64,000 bases of DNA from Chloroflexota bacterium. GTDB taxonomy: Bacteria > Chloroflexota > Anaerolineae > Caldilineales > Caldilineaceae. Position numbers and translations under genes: made by a program. The notes beneath the pieces were generated by a model. It did not search any database. It was not told where the DNA came from and was given only the letters and a program-made list of their open reading frames with translations. The stretch spans positions 124,001 to 188,000 of the forward strand of contig JAGWYN010000003.1 of assembly GCA_018969295.1 (NCBI GenBank). Direction: 5' to 3'. Below, in pieces: positions 1 through 9,269 of this stretch (position 1 is the first letter of the stretch; every line of letters begins with the position of its first letter).

Positions 1-197
1 GCACTGATCGTGATCAGATGGGCCGAAGTAGGGGGCTCGCTCGGTTCCAACGTGGCCTCGTCCTGTGTCTCCGTTGAAACGTGCACGCTGTGGGTGTGCA
101 CGCTGTGGGTGTGCACGCTGTGGTGCAGCTGGCTTTCCAGAGATTCGATATAGGCCAGGACGGCAGCGGGGAGGCCGGTGAGATCAGGTCGTTCCAT
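1..197 (-). CDS. partial protein with HSVHT tandem repeat (C-terminus off the left edge)
   Basis: An open frame enters from the left edge on the minus strand and begins at the ATG at 197. It is preceded by a GAGGA ribosome-binding site six bases upstream. About 65 residues are visible, starting MERPDLTGLPAAVLAYIES and running without a stop to base 1. A Ser-Val-His-Thr-His stretch comes from a 15-bp tandem repeat. It lies 34 bp downstream of the SLT gene on the same strand, so the two are probably cotranscribed. I do not recognise the family from this fragment and assign no function. The frame could be spurious, but start, ribosome-binding site and spacing all agree. Confidence 0.55.
   Translation of the reverse strand, partial: MERPDLTGLPAAVLAYIESLESQLHHSVHTHSVHTHSVHVSTETQDEATLEPSEPPTSAHLITIS
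81..123. repeat. 15-bp tandem repeat, about 2.9 copies
   Basis: The unit gtgcacgctgtgggt is repeated at 81-95 and 96-110, with a partial third copy to 123. It lies inside the partial minus-strand gene and keeps frame, encoding a five-residue His-rich repeat. Confidence 0.85.
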
Positions 198-231
198 TGC
201 ATTCCTCGACTGGTGTTCGGGAAAAATCTGG

Positions 232-1833
232 TCAGGGCAGGGTCTGGGCGATGCGTAAAATTTCCTCGGCGTAGCGGCGGCGTGGCTCGGGCAAATCCTG
301 CCAGGTTCCTCCACTGTTCAAAAAATCGAGCAGACGGTCGATCCCCCAGTGATAGGCCACCAACGTCCATGCAACCTCTGCATAGCCGCGCTGCGCCAGC
401 TGGCCACGCAAAAAGTTCAAATAGACTGCGGCGACCTGCAGATTGCTCAGGCTGTCGAAGGGATCGCTGGCGGAGACAGCTGGGGCCCACTCGCGCCAGG
501 TAGCAGGAAGGACCTGCATCAACCCCATTGCGCCTGCAGAGCTGAGCGCCAGCGTATCAAAACTGCTTTCCACATAGGCCTGTGCAGCCAGCATGCGCCA
601 ATCCAGGTCGTACTCTGCCCCGACCTGCTGAAAGAGCTGGGCGTAGGTGAGCTCGGTGCCGACTGGGGAGGGCGGTCGCTGTAGGCTGGCAGAGTCGGTG
701 CTGCCGCGCACTGCGCCGCCGTTGGCGGGCACGCTGACCTGGTCGGGCGACACCAGGGGCAGGGCCGGGTCCGGCTCTGTGGGCGACAAGCGATCGGGCG
801 GGCTGGCGGGAGGGGGGGGCGTTGCCGGCTGGTCGAGCGCCACGACAATCACTGCCGGTGCGGGGGCTGCAGGAGCTGTCACCGATGGCGTCTGCACGGA
901 GATCTGGCGCAACAAAGCGGCCAGCAACAAAAGCAGGAGAGCGGCTCCAGCCCCGGCCAGCGCCAGACTGCCTGCGACAGCCAGCTGCCAGGTGCCCAGG
1001 AGAGGACGCAGTTCGACGGTTTGACGCAGCTGCTGCAGCACCCGTCCCTCCTGGTCCACAGCCTGCAGCCCAAAGAAGCACGGGCGCGCGCCCAACAGCG
1101 GCAGCCGCCTGGCGGTCAACGCCACGACCGTGCGCACCTGTTGGCCAGGCTGTACAGTGCAGGGCACGTCAGCCAGGCCAGGTCGAAAGACCAGACGCTC
1201 TGTCCCGCCCCCCCCCTGCACCGCCACCTGGATTGGAGCGTTGCCCAGGTTGGTCATCCGCAACGGCAGCGAGAGCGTGCGCCGCCACCAGGTCGCCCGC
1301 AACGGAGAGCGGTTCCCCACTTCCAGCAGGATCTGTTCGAAGGGCAGGATCTGTAGCACCACCCCCAGACGGGTGAGCCGGGCAGGGTCCTGGAGCGAGC
1401 GAACCACCACAGCCAGATCATGGTCGCCGGCTTCGGCGCGGGCATTGCGTGGGGGAGCCACGGTCAGTTCCAATGTACGTCGCTCACCTGCCGCCAGATT
1501 GGCCTGCACATAGGGCTCGGCAGCCCACAACTCGTCCAGCCACCCCTCCAGATGGGCCCGTATGGTCAGCGGATGGCCGCTGTTGTTGAGCACGCTGAGC
1601 GGCAAGGCGACCGACTGGCCAGGTTCGACCTGCCAGCAGCGCTCCGGCAGGGTCGCCACCAGCAGACCGTCTGGCAGGTCGGGGATCCGGCTGGCAGCAT
1701 TTCCTGTGGACTCAACCTCCCAGACCTGCCAGTTGGAGAGGTCGAGCGGCAGCCGCTGAACGCTGGAGACAGGATCCAAGCCATCTGGGTCGATGGGTTC
1801 TGGCTGCAAAGGCAGTGGGATGTCACCGTGCAT
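232..1833 (-). CDS. membrane-anchored lytic transglycosylase-like protein with N-terminal beta-sandwich domains
   Basis: The 533-residue product starts at the ATG at 1833. The frame stays open further upstream, but that part is antisense to the GNAT gene. Residues about 60-270 look like two Ig/NPCBM-like beta-sandwich repeats with NNSG and NLGN turns. One strongly hydrophobic segment of Leu and Ala lies at about 278-306, followed by a Pro/Ala/Thr-rich linker. An SLT (soluble lytic transglycosylase) domain spans about 391-525, with the likely catalytic Glu near residue 421 in YVESSFD followed by GAMGLMQVLPATW. There is no N-terminal signal peptide, so the beta-sandwich half may be cytoplasmic and the SLT half outside. 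Peptidoglycan cleavage is inferred from the SLT family. The domain order is unusual. Confidence 0.8.
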   Translation of the reverse strand: MHGDIPLPLQPEPIDPDGLDPVSSVQRLPLDLSNWQVWEVESTGNAASRIPDLPDGLLVATLPERCWQVEPGQSVALPLSVLNNSGHPLTIRAHLEGWLDELWAAEPYVQANLAAGERRTLELTVAPPRNARAEAGDHDLAVVVRSLQDPARLTRLGVVLQILPFEQILLEVGNRSPLRATWWRRTLSLPLRMTNLGNAPIQVAVQGGGGTERLVFRPGLADVPCTVQPGQQVRTVVALTARRLPLLGARPCFFGLQAVDQEGRVLQQLRQTVELRPLLGTWQLAVAGSLALAGAGAALLLLLLAALLRQISVQTPSVTAPAAPAPAVIVVALDQPATPPPPASPPDRLSPTEPDPALPLVSPDQVSVPANGGAVRGSTDSASLQRPPSPVGTELTYAQLFQQVGAEYDLDWRMLAAQAYVESSFDTLALSSAGAMGLMQVLPATWREWAPAVSASDPFDSLSNLQVAAVYLNFLRGQLAQRGYAEVAWTLVAYHWGIDRLLDFLNSGGTWQDLPEPRRRYAEEILRIAQTLP

Positions 1834-2028
1834 GGTGCTAGTATGGGGGAGGAGCCCGCCTCTGTCAAGTTGGCTGGCCGAGGCCGTCTTTTTGCAGGAA
1901 GCATTTTTTTCTGAGCCAGGTTTGTCCCTCTCTGCAGCACAGCCGAATGTCAACGCAGCATCGTGGTATGATTGGCAAGGTGGTCTGTCAGGCCCCAAAG
2001 CATCACGGATGAATTTTGTGAGGGAAAT

Positions 2029-2727
<699 letters not shown>

Positions 2728-2791
2728 AATCGCTGCCCAGCGATGGCCCCAGTTGAAGTTCATCTGGGGGCTGCACTACAATACGAATTCT

Positions 2792-4837
2792 ATGCTGCGT
2801 TCACCTGCTCTGTCTCAGCGCTGCTCCTCTGTTTCCACTGCGGAGCGTCTCCTCTGGGGGGCGCTGCTGTTGGTGGCCTGGGGCCTGCGCCTGCATCTGC
2901 TGGATCGCCAGGACATCTGGTGGGATGAGGCCCGCAACATCGAGGTCGCGCTGCGCCCACTCACCCAGATAGCGGCTGCCCCCGAACTGGATATCCAGCC
3001 CCCCCTCTATTACTGGCTGCTGCACGGCTGGAGCCTTGTCGCTGGGGGGGCTGTGGGGCAGCTGCCTGCACAGCTGGCCTTTGTCGCCCGGCTCTGGAGC
3101 GTGCTGGCTGGGGTGGTGGGTGTCGCTTTGCTGGCAGCGCTGGCGCGGCGGGCCGGCGGTATGCGGGCTGCGCTGCTGGCGGCCCTGCTCGGCACCCTCT
3201 CCCCTTTTTGGCTGGCCGAAAGCCAGGAAAGTCGCATGTACACCACCGGTTTCGCGCTGCTCACAGCGGCTGCCCTGTTTTTCTGGGAGCACTGGGAGCG
3301 GCACTGCCGGGAGAAGGCCGCGCGCTTCAGCCCGGCCTCACTGCTGTTTGTGTTCTTGACGGCCGCGGCTTTGTTTACCCACTACAATGTCCTGTTTGTG
3401 CTGCTGGCCTGGTATGGCTGGTGGGGAGGCTGGGCATTGCTGCAGCCGGCGCGTCGAAGGCTGCTGGGCTCTGTCTGTGCCCATGGGCTGGCGACAGGGC
3501 TGCTGCTGCTGCCGCTGGCCCCGATTGCCCTGCGGCAGATCCCAGGCTATGCCAACCCCAACCTGACCGTGGTCGATGTCGGGGAGTACCTGCGTCAGAA
3601 CTGGCAGGCCTATCTGGGCGGCTATGCGTTTGACCCGACCCAGGCCAATGGGCTGGCCTCGCTCTGGCTGGGCGGCGTGGCGGCTGTCGCGCTGGCCGGG
3701 CTGCTGCTGACCGCTCGACAGAAGGGGCGGCGGGCCATTTTGGGATTTTTTCTGGCCTGGCTGGCTGGGGGCCTGACGCTCTACTATCTTGCCGTCCTCG
3801 ACCGCAACGCCTTCCATGTGCGGTACGCAAGTTTTGTCACGCCGGCGCTCTACACACTGGTGGCAGTGGGGCTGGCAGCATTTGCCCGACGAAGTCGCCT
3901 GCTGGGCGTGCTGTTGGCAGCCCTCCTGGCCGCCGGGCTGGTGACGGCTGCACACGCCGACCTGTACGATCGTCGCTTTGACCGCGAACACATCGCCGAA
4001 GTCACCGAATGGCTGCGGCAGCACAGCACGCCCGACGACCTGATCCTGGTCGACCAAAAATATCCGTTCGGTTTCTATTACCAGCCCTACGCTGTCGACG
4101 CCGTGCAGCTGGCCCCTGCCAACACAGCCCCTGCCAACACAGCCCCTGCCAACACAGCCCCTGCCAACACAGCCCCTGCGCGCTACCTGTTCGTCGACAT
4201 CAACACACTCGACCAGCAGTTGAACCAATGGGCTGGCACGGCGCGGCGGGTCTTCTGGGTGCAGTGGTTCGAGAGCGACACCGACCCACGGCGAGCGGTC
4301 CATTTTTTGTTGAACAAATATGGCCGCCACAGCGGAGAAGAGTGGTTCCAGGGCTACGCGATCGACTGGTGGGAGCTGGAGCCGCCGACCCAGTTTGAAC
4401 TGGCGCCTGCATTGCAGCCGATGACCTTCTCTTTTGCCCAGGCGGTGCAGGTGGTCGAGGTCTCGCTGCCGCAGCGAAGGCTCCCCGCAGGGACCCCCCT
4501 GGCAGTGGCGCTGCGTTGGCAGCGGATACCCGGAGGGAGTGTAGTGCGCCCGCTCAAGGCGCGCGTGGCGCTGTATGATACCAACGGCAACCGGCTGGCA
4601 CAGGCCGACGAACGGCTGCTCAACGACCGCCACCTGGCCCCTGCCCAGTGGCAGCCGACCGACCGCCCGCTCGGCGTCTATCTGCTGCCGATCCCAGAAG
4701 GCCAGCTGCCCGGCCGCTATGCAGTACGTCTGCTGGTCTACGACGCTGAAAGCCTGGAACCGCTGAACTGGGTAGATGCTCTCGGCGCCCCAGCCGGAAT
4801 CGAACCGGAGCTGGGCAGGATCGAGATCGGAGAGTAG
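2792..4837 (+). CDS. GT39/ArnT-like polytopic glycosyltransferase
   Basis: The 681-residue product starts at the ATG at 2792. The first periplasmic loop carries DIWWDEARN, matching the acidic (D/E)-E motif that is catalytic in the PMT/ArnT (GT39/GT83, GT-C fold) superfamily. About ten hydrophobic helices follow to around residue 400. The soluble C-terminal part is beta-rich (for example VSLPQRRLPAGTPLAVALRW). Known members transfer sugars from polyprenyl-phosphate donors outside the membrane; the specific sugar is unknown. An APANT tandem repeat sits in the exterior domain. The stop at 4837 is only 4 bp before the TTG start of the DegT aminotransferase, so these are one operon. Confidence 0.85.
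   Translation: MLRSPALSQRCSSVSTAERLLWGALLLVAWGLRLHLLDRQDIWWDEARNIEVALRPLTQIAAAPELDIQPPLYYWLLHGWSLVAGGAVGQLPAQLAFVARLWSVLAGVVGVALLAALARRAGGMRAALLAALLGTLSPFWLAESQESRMYTTGFALLTAAALFFWEHWERHCREKAARFSPASLLFVFLTAAALFTHYNVLFVLLAWYGWWGGWALLQPARRRLLGSVCAHGLATGLLLLPLAPIALRQIPGYANPNLTVVDVGEYLRQNWQAYLGGYAFDPTQANGLASLWLGGVAAVALAGLLLTARQKGRRAILGFFLAWLAGGLTLYYLAVLDRNAFHVRYASFVTPALYTLVAVGLAAFARRSRLLGVLLAALLAAGLVTAAHADLYDRRFDREHIAEVTEWLRQHSTPDDLILVDQKYPFGFYYQPYAVDAVQLAPANTAPANTAPANTAPANTAPARYLFVDINTLDQQLNQWAGTARRVFWVQWFESDTDPRRAVHFLLNKYGRHSGEEWFQGYAIDWWELEPPTQFELAPALQPMTFSFAQAVQVVEVSLPQRRLPAGTPLAVALRWQRIPGGSVVRPLKARVALYDTNGNRLAQADERLLNDRHLAPAQWQPTDRPLGVYLLPIPEGQLPGRYAVRLLVYDAESLEPLNWVDALGAPAGIEPELGRIEIGE
4112..4180. 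repeat. 15-bp in-frame tandem repeat, 4.6 copies
   Basis: The unit gcccctgccaacaca occurs four times exactly at 4112-4171, followed by a partial copy. It encodes repeated Ala-Pro-Ala-Asn-Thr in the extracytoplasmic domain of the GT39-type gene. The copies are identical at base level, which indicates recent expansion. Confidence 0.95.
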
Positions 4838-4841
4838 ACGC

Positions 4842-5999
4842 TTGGAGCGAACGATTCAACAGCTGGCCTTGTTTCCCTACCTGGAAGCGCAAGCGTCAGA
4901 GCGCCCGCCCGACTTCATCCCCATCTACACGCCGTCGCTGGACGGCCACGAGGAAGCGTACGTGTGCGACGCGGTGCGCAGTGGGTGGATCAGCAGCCTG
5001 GGCAGCTATGTCACCCGTTTTGAGGAGGAGTTTGCCCGCTTTTGTGGGGTCAGCCACGCCGTCAGCGTGAGCAACGGCACAGTGGCGCTGCATCTGGCGA
5101 TCCATGCGCTGGGGATCGGGGCAGGCGACGAAGTCCTTGTGCCCAGCTTGACCTTTGTGGCCACCGCCAATGCCGTCCGGTACACCGGGGCCACCCCGAT
5201 CTTTGTCGATGTTGACCCGGTGAGCTGGTGTATGGACCCGGAGGATGTGCGCCGGCGGATCACCCCGCGCACACGGGCGATGGTGCCGGTCCACCTTTAC
5301 GGCCACCCTGCACCGATGGCTGCGCTCCGGGCCCTGGCCGCAGAACACCAGCTGTGGGTCATCGAAGATGCTGCCGAAGCACATGGGGCCGCCATCGACG
5401 GTCGCCGGACCGGGGGGTGGGGAGATGTCGGCACCTTCAGCTTTTATGCCAACAAAATCATCACCACAGGGGAAGGGGGGATGCTGACGACCGACGACAG
5501 TGCGCTGGCTGCGCGCTGCCGCATGCTGCGCGACCATGCCATGCCACCGCAGCGCCGGTACTGGCACGACGAGGTCGGCTTCAACTACCGCATGACCAAT
5601 CTCCAGGCCGCAGTCGGTGTCGCCCAGCTGGAACGCATCCATCACTTTCTGGAGCGCAAACGGGCGATCGCAGAGCGCTATCGGCAGGAGCTGGCTGGAC
5701 TCCCTGGCATCACCTTTGCTGCCGAACGGCCTGGCTATACCAACGTCTACTGGATGGCTTCGATCCAGGTTGCGCCCCCCTATCCGCTGGCGCGCGATGC
5801 ACTGATTCCAGCGCTGCGCAGCCGTGGGATCGACAGCCGCCCGTTCTTTCATCCGCTCGACACACTGCCGCCGTACCGCAGCGACACCCCCTGCCCGGTG
5901 GCTCTTCAACTCAGCCGCAGCGGGCTCAACCTGCCCAGTTCTCCTACACTGACCGACGAGCAGGTGACCTACATCTGCGCGGCGATCCGCGCCGGGTAG
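4842..5999 (+). CDS. DegT/DnrJ/EryC1/StrS-family sugar aminotransferase
   Basis: The product has 385 residues. I choose the TTG at 4842 as start because GGAGAG lies seven bases upstream. The upstream ATG at 4776 lies inside the preceding gene. Fold type I PLP features are all present: the SNGTVALHLA phosphate-binding region, VIEDAAEAHGA with the ring-stacking Asp, and the Schiff-base lysine in FYANKIITTGEGG. Family members transaminate nucleotide-linked keto-sugars to amino sugars, with glutamate as the usual donor. Placement between a GT39-type enzyme and a DPM1-like enzyme suggests it makes an amino sugar for a surface glycan, but the nucleotide-sugar substrate is not shown. Confidence 0.92.
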   Translation: MERTIQQLALFPYLEAQASERPPDFIPIYTPSLDGHEEAYVCDAVRSGWISSLGSYVTRFEEEFARFCGVSHAVSVSNGTVALHLAIHALGIGAGDEVLVPSLTFVATANAVRYTGATPIFVDVDPVSWCMDPEDVRRRITPRTRAMVPVHLYGHPAPMAALRALAAEHQLWVIEDAAEAHGAAIDGRRTGGWGDVGTFSFYANKIITTGEGGMLTTDDSALAARCRMLRDHAMPPQRRYWHDEVGFNYRMTNLQAAVGVAQLERIHHFLERKRAIAERYRQELAGLPGITFAAERPGYTNVYWMASIQVAPPYPLARDALIPALRSRGIDSRPFFHPLDTLPPYRSDTPCPVALQLSRSGLNLPSSPTLTDEQVTYICAAIRAG

Positions 6000-6036
6000 T
6001 TTCTGATTTTGTCGAATCTGCACGTACAATGCAGCC

Positions 6037-6828
6037 ATGAAGAGGGTGTGGAGGGAAGTGAACGAGCACAAAAATGCAGGCGACGTGGATGTGTCGGTCG
6101 TGTTGCCGACCTACAACGAGCGCGACAACATCTGCGACCTGGTCGAGGCGATCCAACGTGAGCTGACGCCCACCGGCCACCGCTTTGAAATTCTGGTCGT
6201 CGACGACAACAGCCCAGATGGGACCGCCGAGGTCGTGCGCCGCCGCTACGCGCTGGCCGTCGACGGGACGGCGGCGCTGGACAGCCAGGGGACCCTCCGG
6301 CTCTTCGTGCGCACACAAGACAAAGGGCTGGCCAACTCGATCCGAGACGGACTGCTGTCGGCCCAGGGACGTACGCTGGTCGTGATGGACACCGATTTCA
6401 ACCATGACCCTGCGCTGATCCCGCAGATGGTCGATCTGCTGCGCTACTACGACCTCGTGATCGGCAGCCGTTTTGTAATGGGGGGGGGCATGGAGGATCG
6501 GCTGCGCTATCATTTCAGCCAGCTCTACAACGTTTTTATCCGTGCGCTGCTACAAACCCAGATCCAGGACAACTTGAGTGGCTATTTTGCGGTCCGCCGC
6601 CAGCGGCTCTACGAACTGGTCCCGCTCTTTCCTGCCATCTTTTACGGCTACGGCGACTATTTCATCCGTCTGCTGTTGGCGGCCTGGCGGCAAGGCTGGA
6701 AGATCCTCGAAATTCCGGTTTTTTATATCTTGCGCCGTCACGGCGCCAGCAAGACGGGCTTTGGCGCCATCTTCAAACAATATACAGCCGCTGTGATACG
6801 GGTGCGCCTCTTTGGGCTGCACCCATGA
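6037..6828 (+). CDS. DPM1-like family 2 glycosyltransferase (polyprenyl-phosphate hexosyltransferase)
   Basis: The 263-residue product starts at the ATG at 6037. The GT-A fold signature is clear: VSVVLPTYNERDNI, EILVVDDNSPDGT and the metal-binding DTDFNHDP. The VIGSRFV region and the later QDNLSGYFAVRR match dolichyl-phosphate mannose synthase homologues. There are no C-terminal membrane helices, so it is a DPM1-type soluble or peripheral enzyme. It probably makes a polyprenyl-phosphate sugar, which the GT39-type enzymes around it would use as donor. The stop overlaps the next start as ATGA at 6825, implying translational coupling. The exact sugar is unproven. Confidence 0.87.
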   Translation: MKRVWREVNEHKNAGDVDVSVVLPTYNERDNICDLVEAIQRELTPTGHRFEILVVDDNSPDGTAEVVRRRYALAVDGTAALDSQGTLRLFVRTQDKGLANSIRDGLLSAQGRTLVVMDTDFNHDPALIPQMVDLLRYYDLVIGSRFVMGGGMEDRLRYHFSQLYNVFIRALLQTQIQDNLSGYFAVRRQRLYELVPLFPAIFYGYGDYFIRLLLAAWRQGWKILEIPVFYILRRHGASKTGFGAIFKQYTAAVIRVRLFGLHP

Positions 6829-9248
6829 GCGTGCAGGACGGTCACACAATGCAACGGACGCGTCTGTTTGGTCTGCTGGTGTTGATGGCACTGCTGGTCT
6901 CGGTCTACACCCTGACCAGTTCGGGGCGCTTTCATGTCATCGACGAGGTCAGCTTGTTCAGCCTGACCGAGTCCGCAGCGCTGCGCGGGGCGGTGGACAC
7001 CAACGCGATCGCCTGGACACAGTGGGTGAACAGCCCCGGCGAGGTGCTCGGCGCTTTTGGGCCGGACGGCCAGGTCTACAGCAAAAAGGGGCCAGCCCCG
7101 GCGTTGCTGGCGCTTCCCTGGTATCTGCTGCTGCACGCCATCACCGAGCTGAAGGTGGGCATCGGACAACTGCAGACCACGCTGCTGTGGAATGGATTTG
7201 TCACAGCAGCCACAGCGGCCCTGCTCTGGCTGGTCGCCGGCCGGCTGGGCTTCAGCGACCGTACCGGGATGCTGCTCGGCCTGCTGTTTGGGCTGGCTAC
7301 GATCGCCTGGCCCTATGCCAACCAATTTTTTGGCGAGCCCCTGAGTGCCTTCAGCCTGCTGCTTCTTTTTTACGCCCTGTTGGGCTGGCGTCGGCACCCC
7401 TCCTGGGGCTGGATGCTGCTGGCGGGGAGTGCTGCCGGTCTGGCGGTTGCAACCGTCACGGCCCATGCCCTGCTGGTGCTGGTGCTGGCCGGCTGGTGGC
7501 TGGCCGATGGGCTGCGGCGCCGACACCTTGCCACTGCTGGCTGGTGGAGGGCGGTCGGGGCCTTTGCCCTCCCGCTGGGTGTGACAGCGTTTCTTCTGGC
7601 ATTCTACAACACGGTGCGCTTCGGCCACCCGCTGGAGACCGGCTATCACTTTGATGCCGGGGAGGGCTTTACAACCCCGCTGCCTCTGGGGCTGTGGGGG
7701 CTGCTGGTCAGCCCCTATCGCGGGCTTTTCTGGCACACACCGCTGTTGCTGGCCGCCTGGGCTGCGTTCGTCCCCTTTGTGCGCCGTCTGCGCAGCGAGG
7801 GGATTTTGATGGCCCTGCTCAGCGCTGTGCTGATCATCACCTACAGCCTGTGGTGGATGTGGTGGGGGGGCTTCGCCTGGGGTCCCCGCTTTTTGGTGCC
7901 GTTGACGCCGTTCTGGATGCTCTGGTTGGCACCGGTGCTCGAACAGGCCGTCCACCAGCCCCGACGGTGGGCCCGCTCCGTATCAGCCTGGCTGGTTGCG
8001 CTGCTGGCACTCCTCTCGGCGGTCGTTCAGCTGGCTGCTGTCAGCGTCAATTTTGTCAATTACGAAATCGCCTTGCGCGGCCTCTACCCAACCGACTGGA
8101 ACGACCCGCTGCGCCACCCCCCCCCGGCGCAAAGTCTGGCCAATTTTCTGGACAGCCCGGTCTTTGGCCAGTTCAAGCTGATGGCCCAGGGGGGTGTCAT
8201 CCACAGCGACCTGGCCTGGCTGTGGGCAACCGGGGAACCAGCCCAGACGACCGTGCTCTGGCTGGTCGTGCTGATCGGCGGCGCTGCCGTGCTGACCCTG
8301 GCTGGCGGGGTGCTGGTCTGGTGGAAAGCGACTTCTGCCCCCCATACGTCTGCGTACACGATCGGTGCCCCTACCTTTGTCCTGGCAGCCGTGATTCCCG
8401 CCCTGGTGATCTCGACCTGGGCAGGAGAGGTTGAACGCCAACCTGACTATGGCCAGAGCGGAAACGGCTACCGGGCGATCCTCGCCGAAATTTGCAGCGG
8501 TGTCACCGAATCCGACAGCTTTGTCAACGTGGCGCCTACCTACTATCAGATCCCCATGAACTGGATGCCCGGCGCCTGCCAGACCGACATTGTCACACTG
8601 GGCTATGCGCTCAACAGCCTGGCCTACCCAGAGACCGCCCAGGTGCTGGAGCAGGTTGCGCGCAAGAGCGACCGCATCTGGTTTGTGACCAGCGGCGTGC
8701 AGGCCAACGACCCGGACAACACCCTGGAGCGCTGGCTGGCCGACCATGCCTACAAAGCCACCGACAGCTGGTACGGCGACTTTCGCCTGCTGCAGTATGC
8801 CACGGCGGTGCGGCTGGCAGGAGTCGAGGCAACCCCCGTCAACCAGGCGCTGCTGGGCCGTCGCGCCGAGCAGGTCACAGTCTTCTCGGCGCGATCCCCT
8901 TCGGTAGGGCTGGCCGGCAAGCCACTCCCCATCGAGATCGAGTACCGGCTTGAAGCCCCCACCGACCAGAACCTGCGCTGGTTTGTCCAGCTGCTCAGCG
9001 GACAAAATATCCCGCTTGCCTTGCTCGACAGCGGGCCCAACGACAACTACACGCTGTTCAGTTCGCTGCCGGCACGCGAGATCCTGGTCGAGCGCGCCGG
9101 GCTGCTTGTGCCCGCCAACACGCCTGAAGGCGATTATCTGCTGATCGCCGGACTGTACAACCCCGACGACGAGGCAGCGCGCCTGATCACGATCGATGGG
9201 CCCGATTTTGTCTCGCTGGGCGCAGTGCGTGTGGTCAAGGCTCGCTAG
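6825..9248 (+). CDS. large GT39-like polytopic membrane glycosyltransferase
   Basis: The 807-residue product starts in an ATGA overlap with the GT2 gene. Residues about 10-30 form the first helix, and the first exterior loop contains HVIDEVSLFS and later GQVYSKKGPAPALL. About ten further helices run to around residue 520, and the remaining 280 residues form a soluble exterior domain. The shape matches membrane GT-C proteins annotated in this lineage as glycosyltransferase family 39 or hypothetical. The acidic pair in loop 1 is less canonical than in the 2792 and 11597 genes. It probably uses the polyprenyl-phosphate sugar made by the gene before it. The specificity is unknown. Confidence 0.7.
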   Translation: MSVQDGHTMQRTRLFGLLVLMALLVSVYTLTSSGRFHVIDEVSLFSLTESAALRGAVDTNAIAWTQWVNSPGEVLGAFGPDGQVYSKKGPAPALLALPWYLLLHAITELKVGIGQLQTTLLWNGFVTAATAALLWLVAGRLGFSDRTGMLLGLLFGLATIAWPYANQFFGEPLSAFSLLLLFYALLGWRRHPSWGWMLLAGSAAGLAVATVTAHALLVLVLAGWWLADGLRRRHLATAGWWRAVGAFALPLGVTAFLLAFYNTVRFGHPLETGYHFDAGEGFTTPLPLGLWGLLVSPYRGLFWHTPLLLAAWAAFVPFVRRLRSEGILMALLSAVLIITYSLWWMWWGGFAWGPRFLVPLTPFWMLWLAPVLEQAVHQPRRWARSVSAWLVALLALLSAVVQLAAVSVNFVNYEIALRGLYPTDWNDPLRHPPPAQSLANFLDSPVFGQFKLMAQGGVIHSDLAWLWATGEPAQTTVLWLVVLIGGAAVLTLAGGVLVWWKATSAPHTSAYTIGAPTFVLAAVIPALVISTWAGEVERQPDYGQSGNGYRAILAEICSGVTESDSFVNVAPTYYQIPMNWMPGACQTDIVTLGYALNSLAYPETAQVLEQVARKSDRIWFVTSGVQANDPDNTLERWLADHAYKATDSWYGDFRLLQYATAVRLAGVEATPVNQALLGRRAEQVTVFSARSPSVGLAGKPLPIEIEYRLEAPTDQNLRWFVQLLSGQNIPLALLDSGPNDNYTLFSSLPAREILVERAGLLVPANTPEGDYLLIAGLYNPDDEAARLITIDGPDFVSLGAVRVVKAR

Positions 9249-9269
9249 CCGGGCCAAGGAGCAGAGGAG

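Noticed and set aside
4112..4180. CRISPR array
   Set aside because: Units are contiguous with no spacers and in frame; it is a coding tandem repeat.
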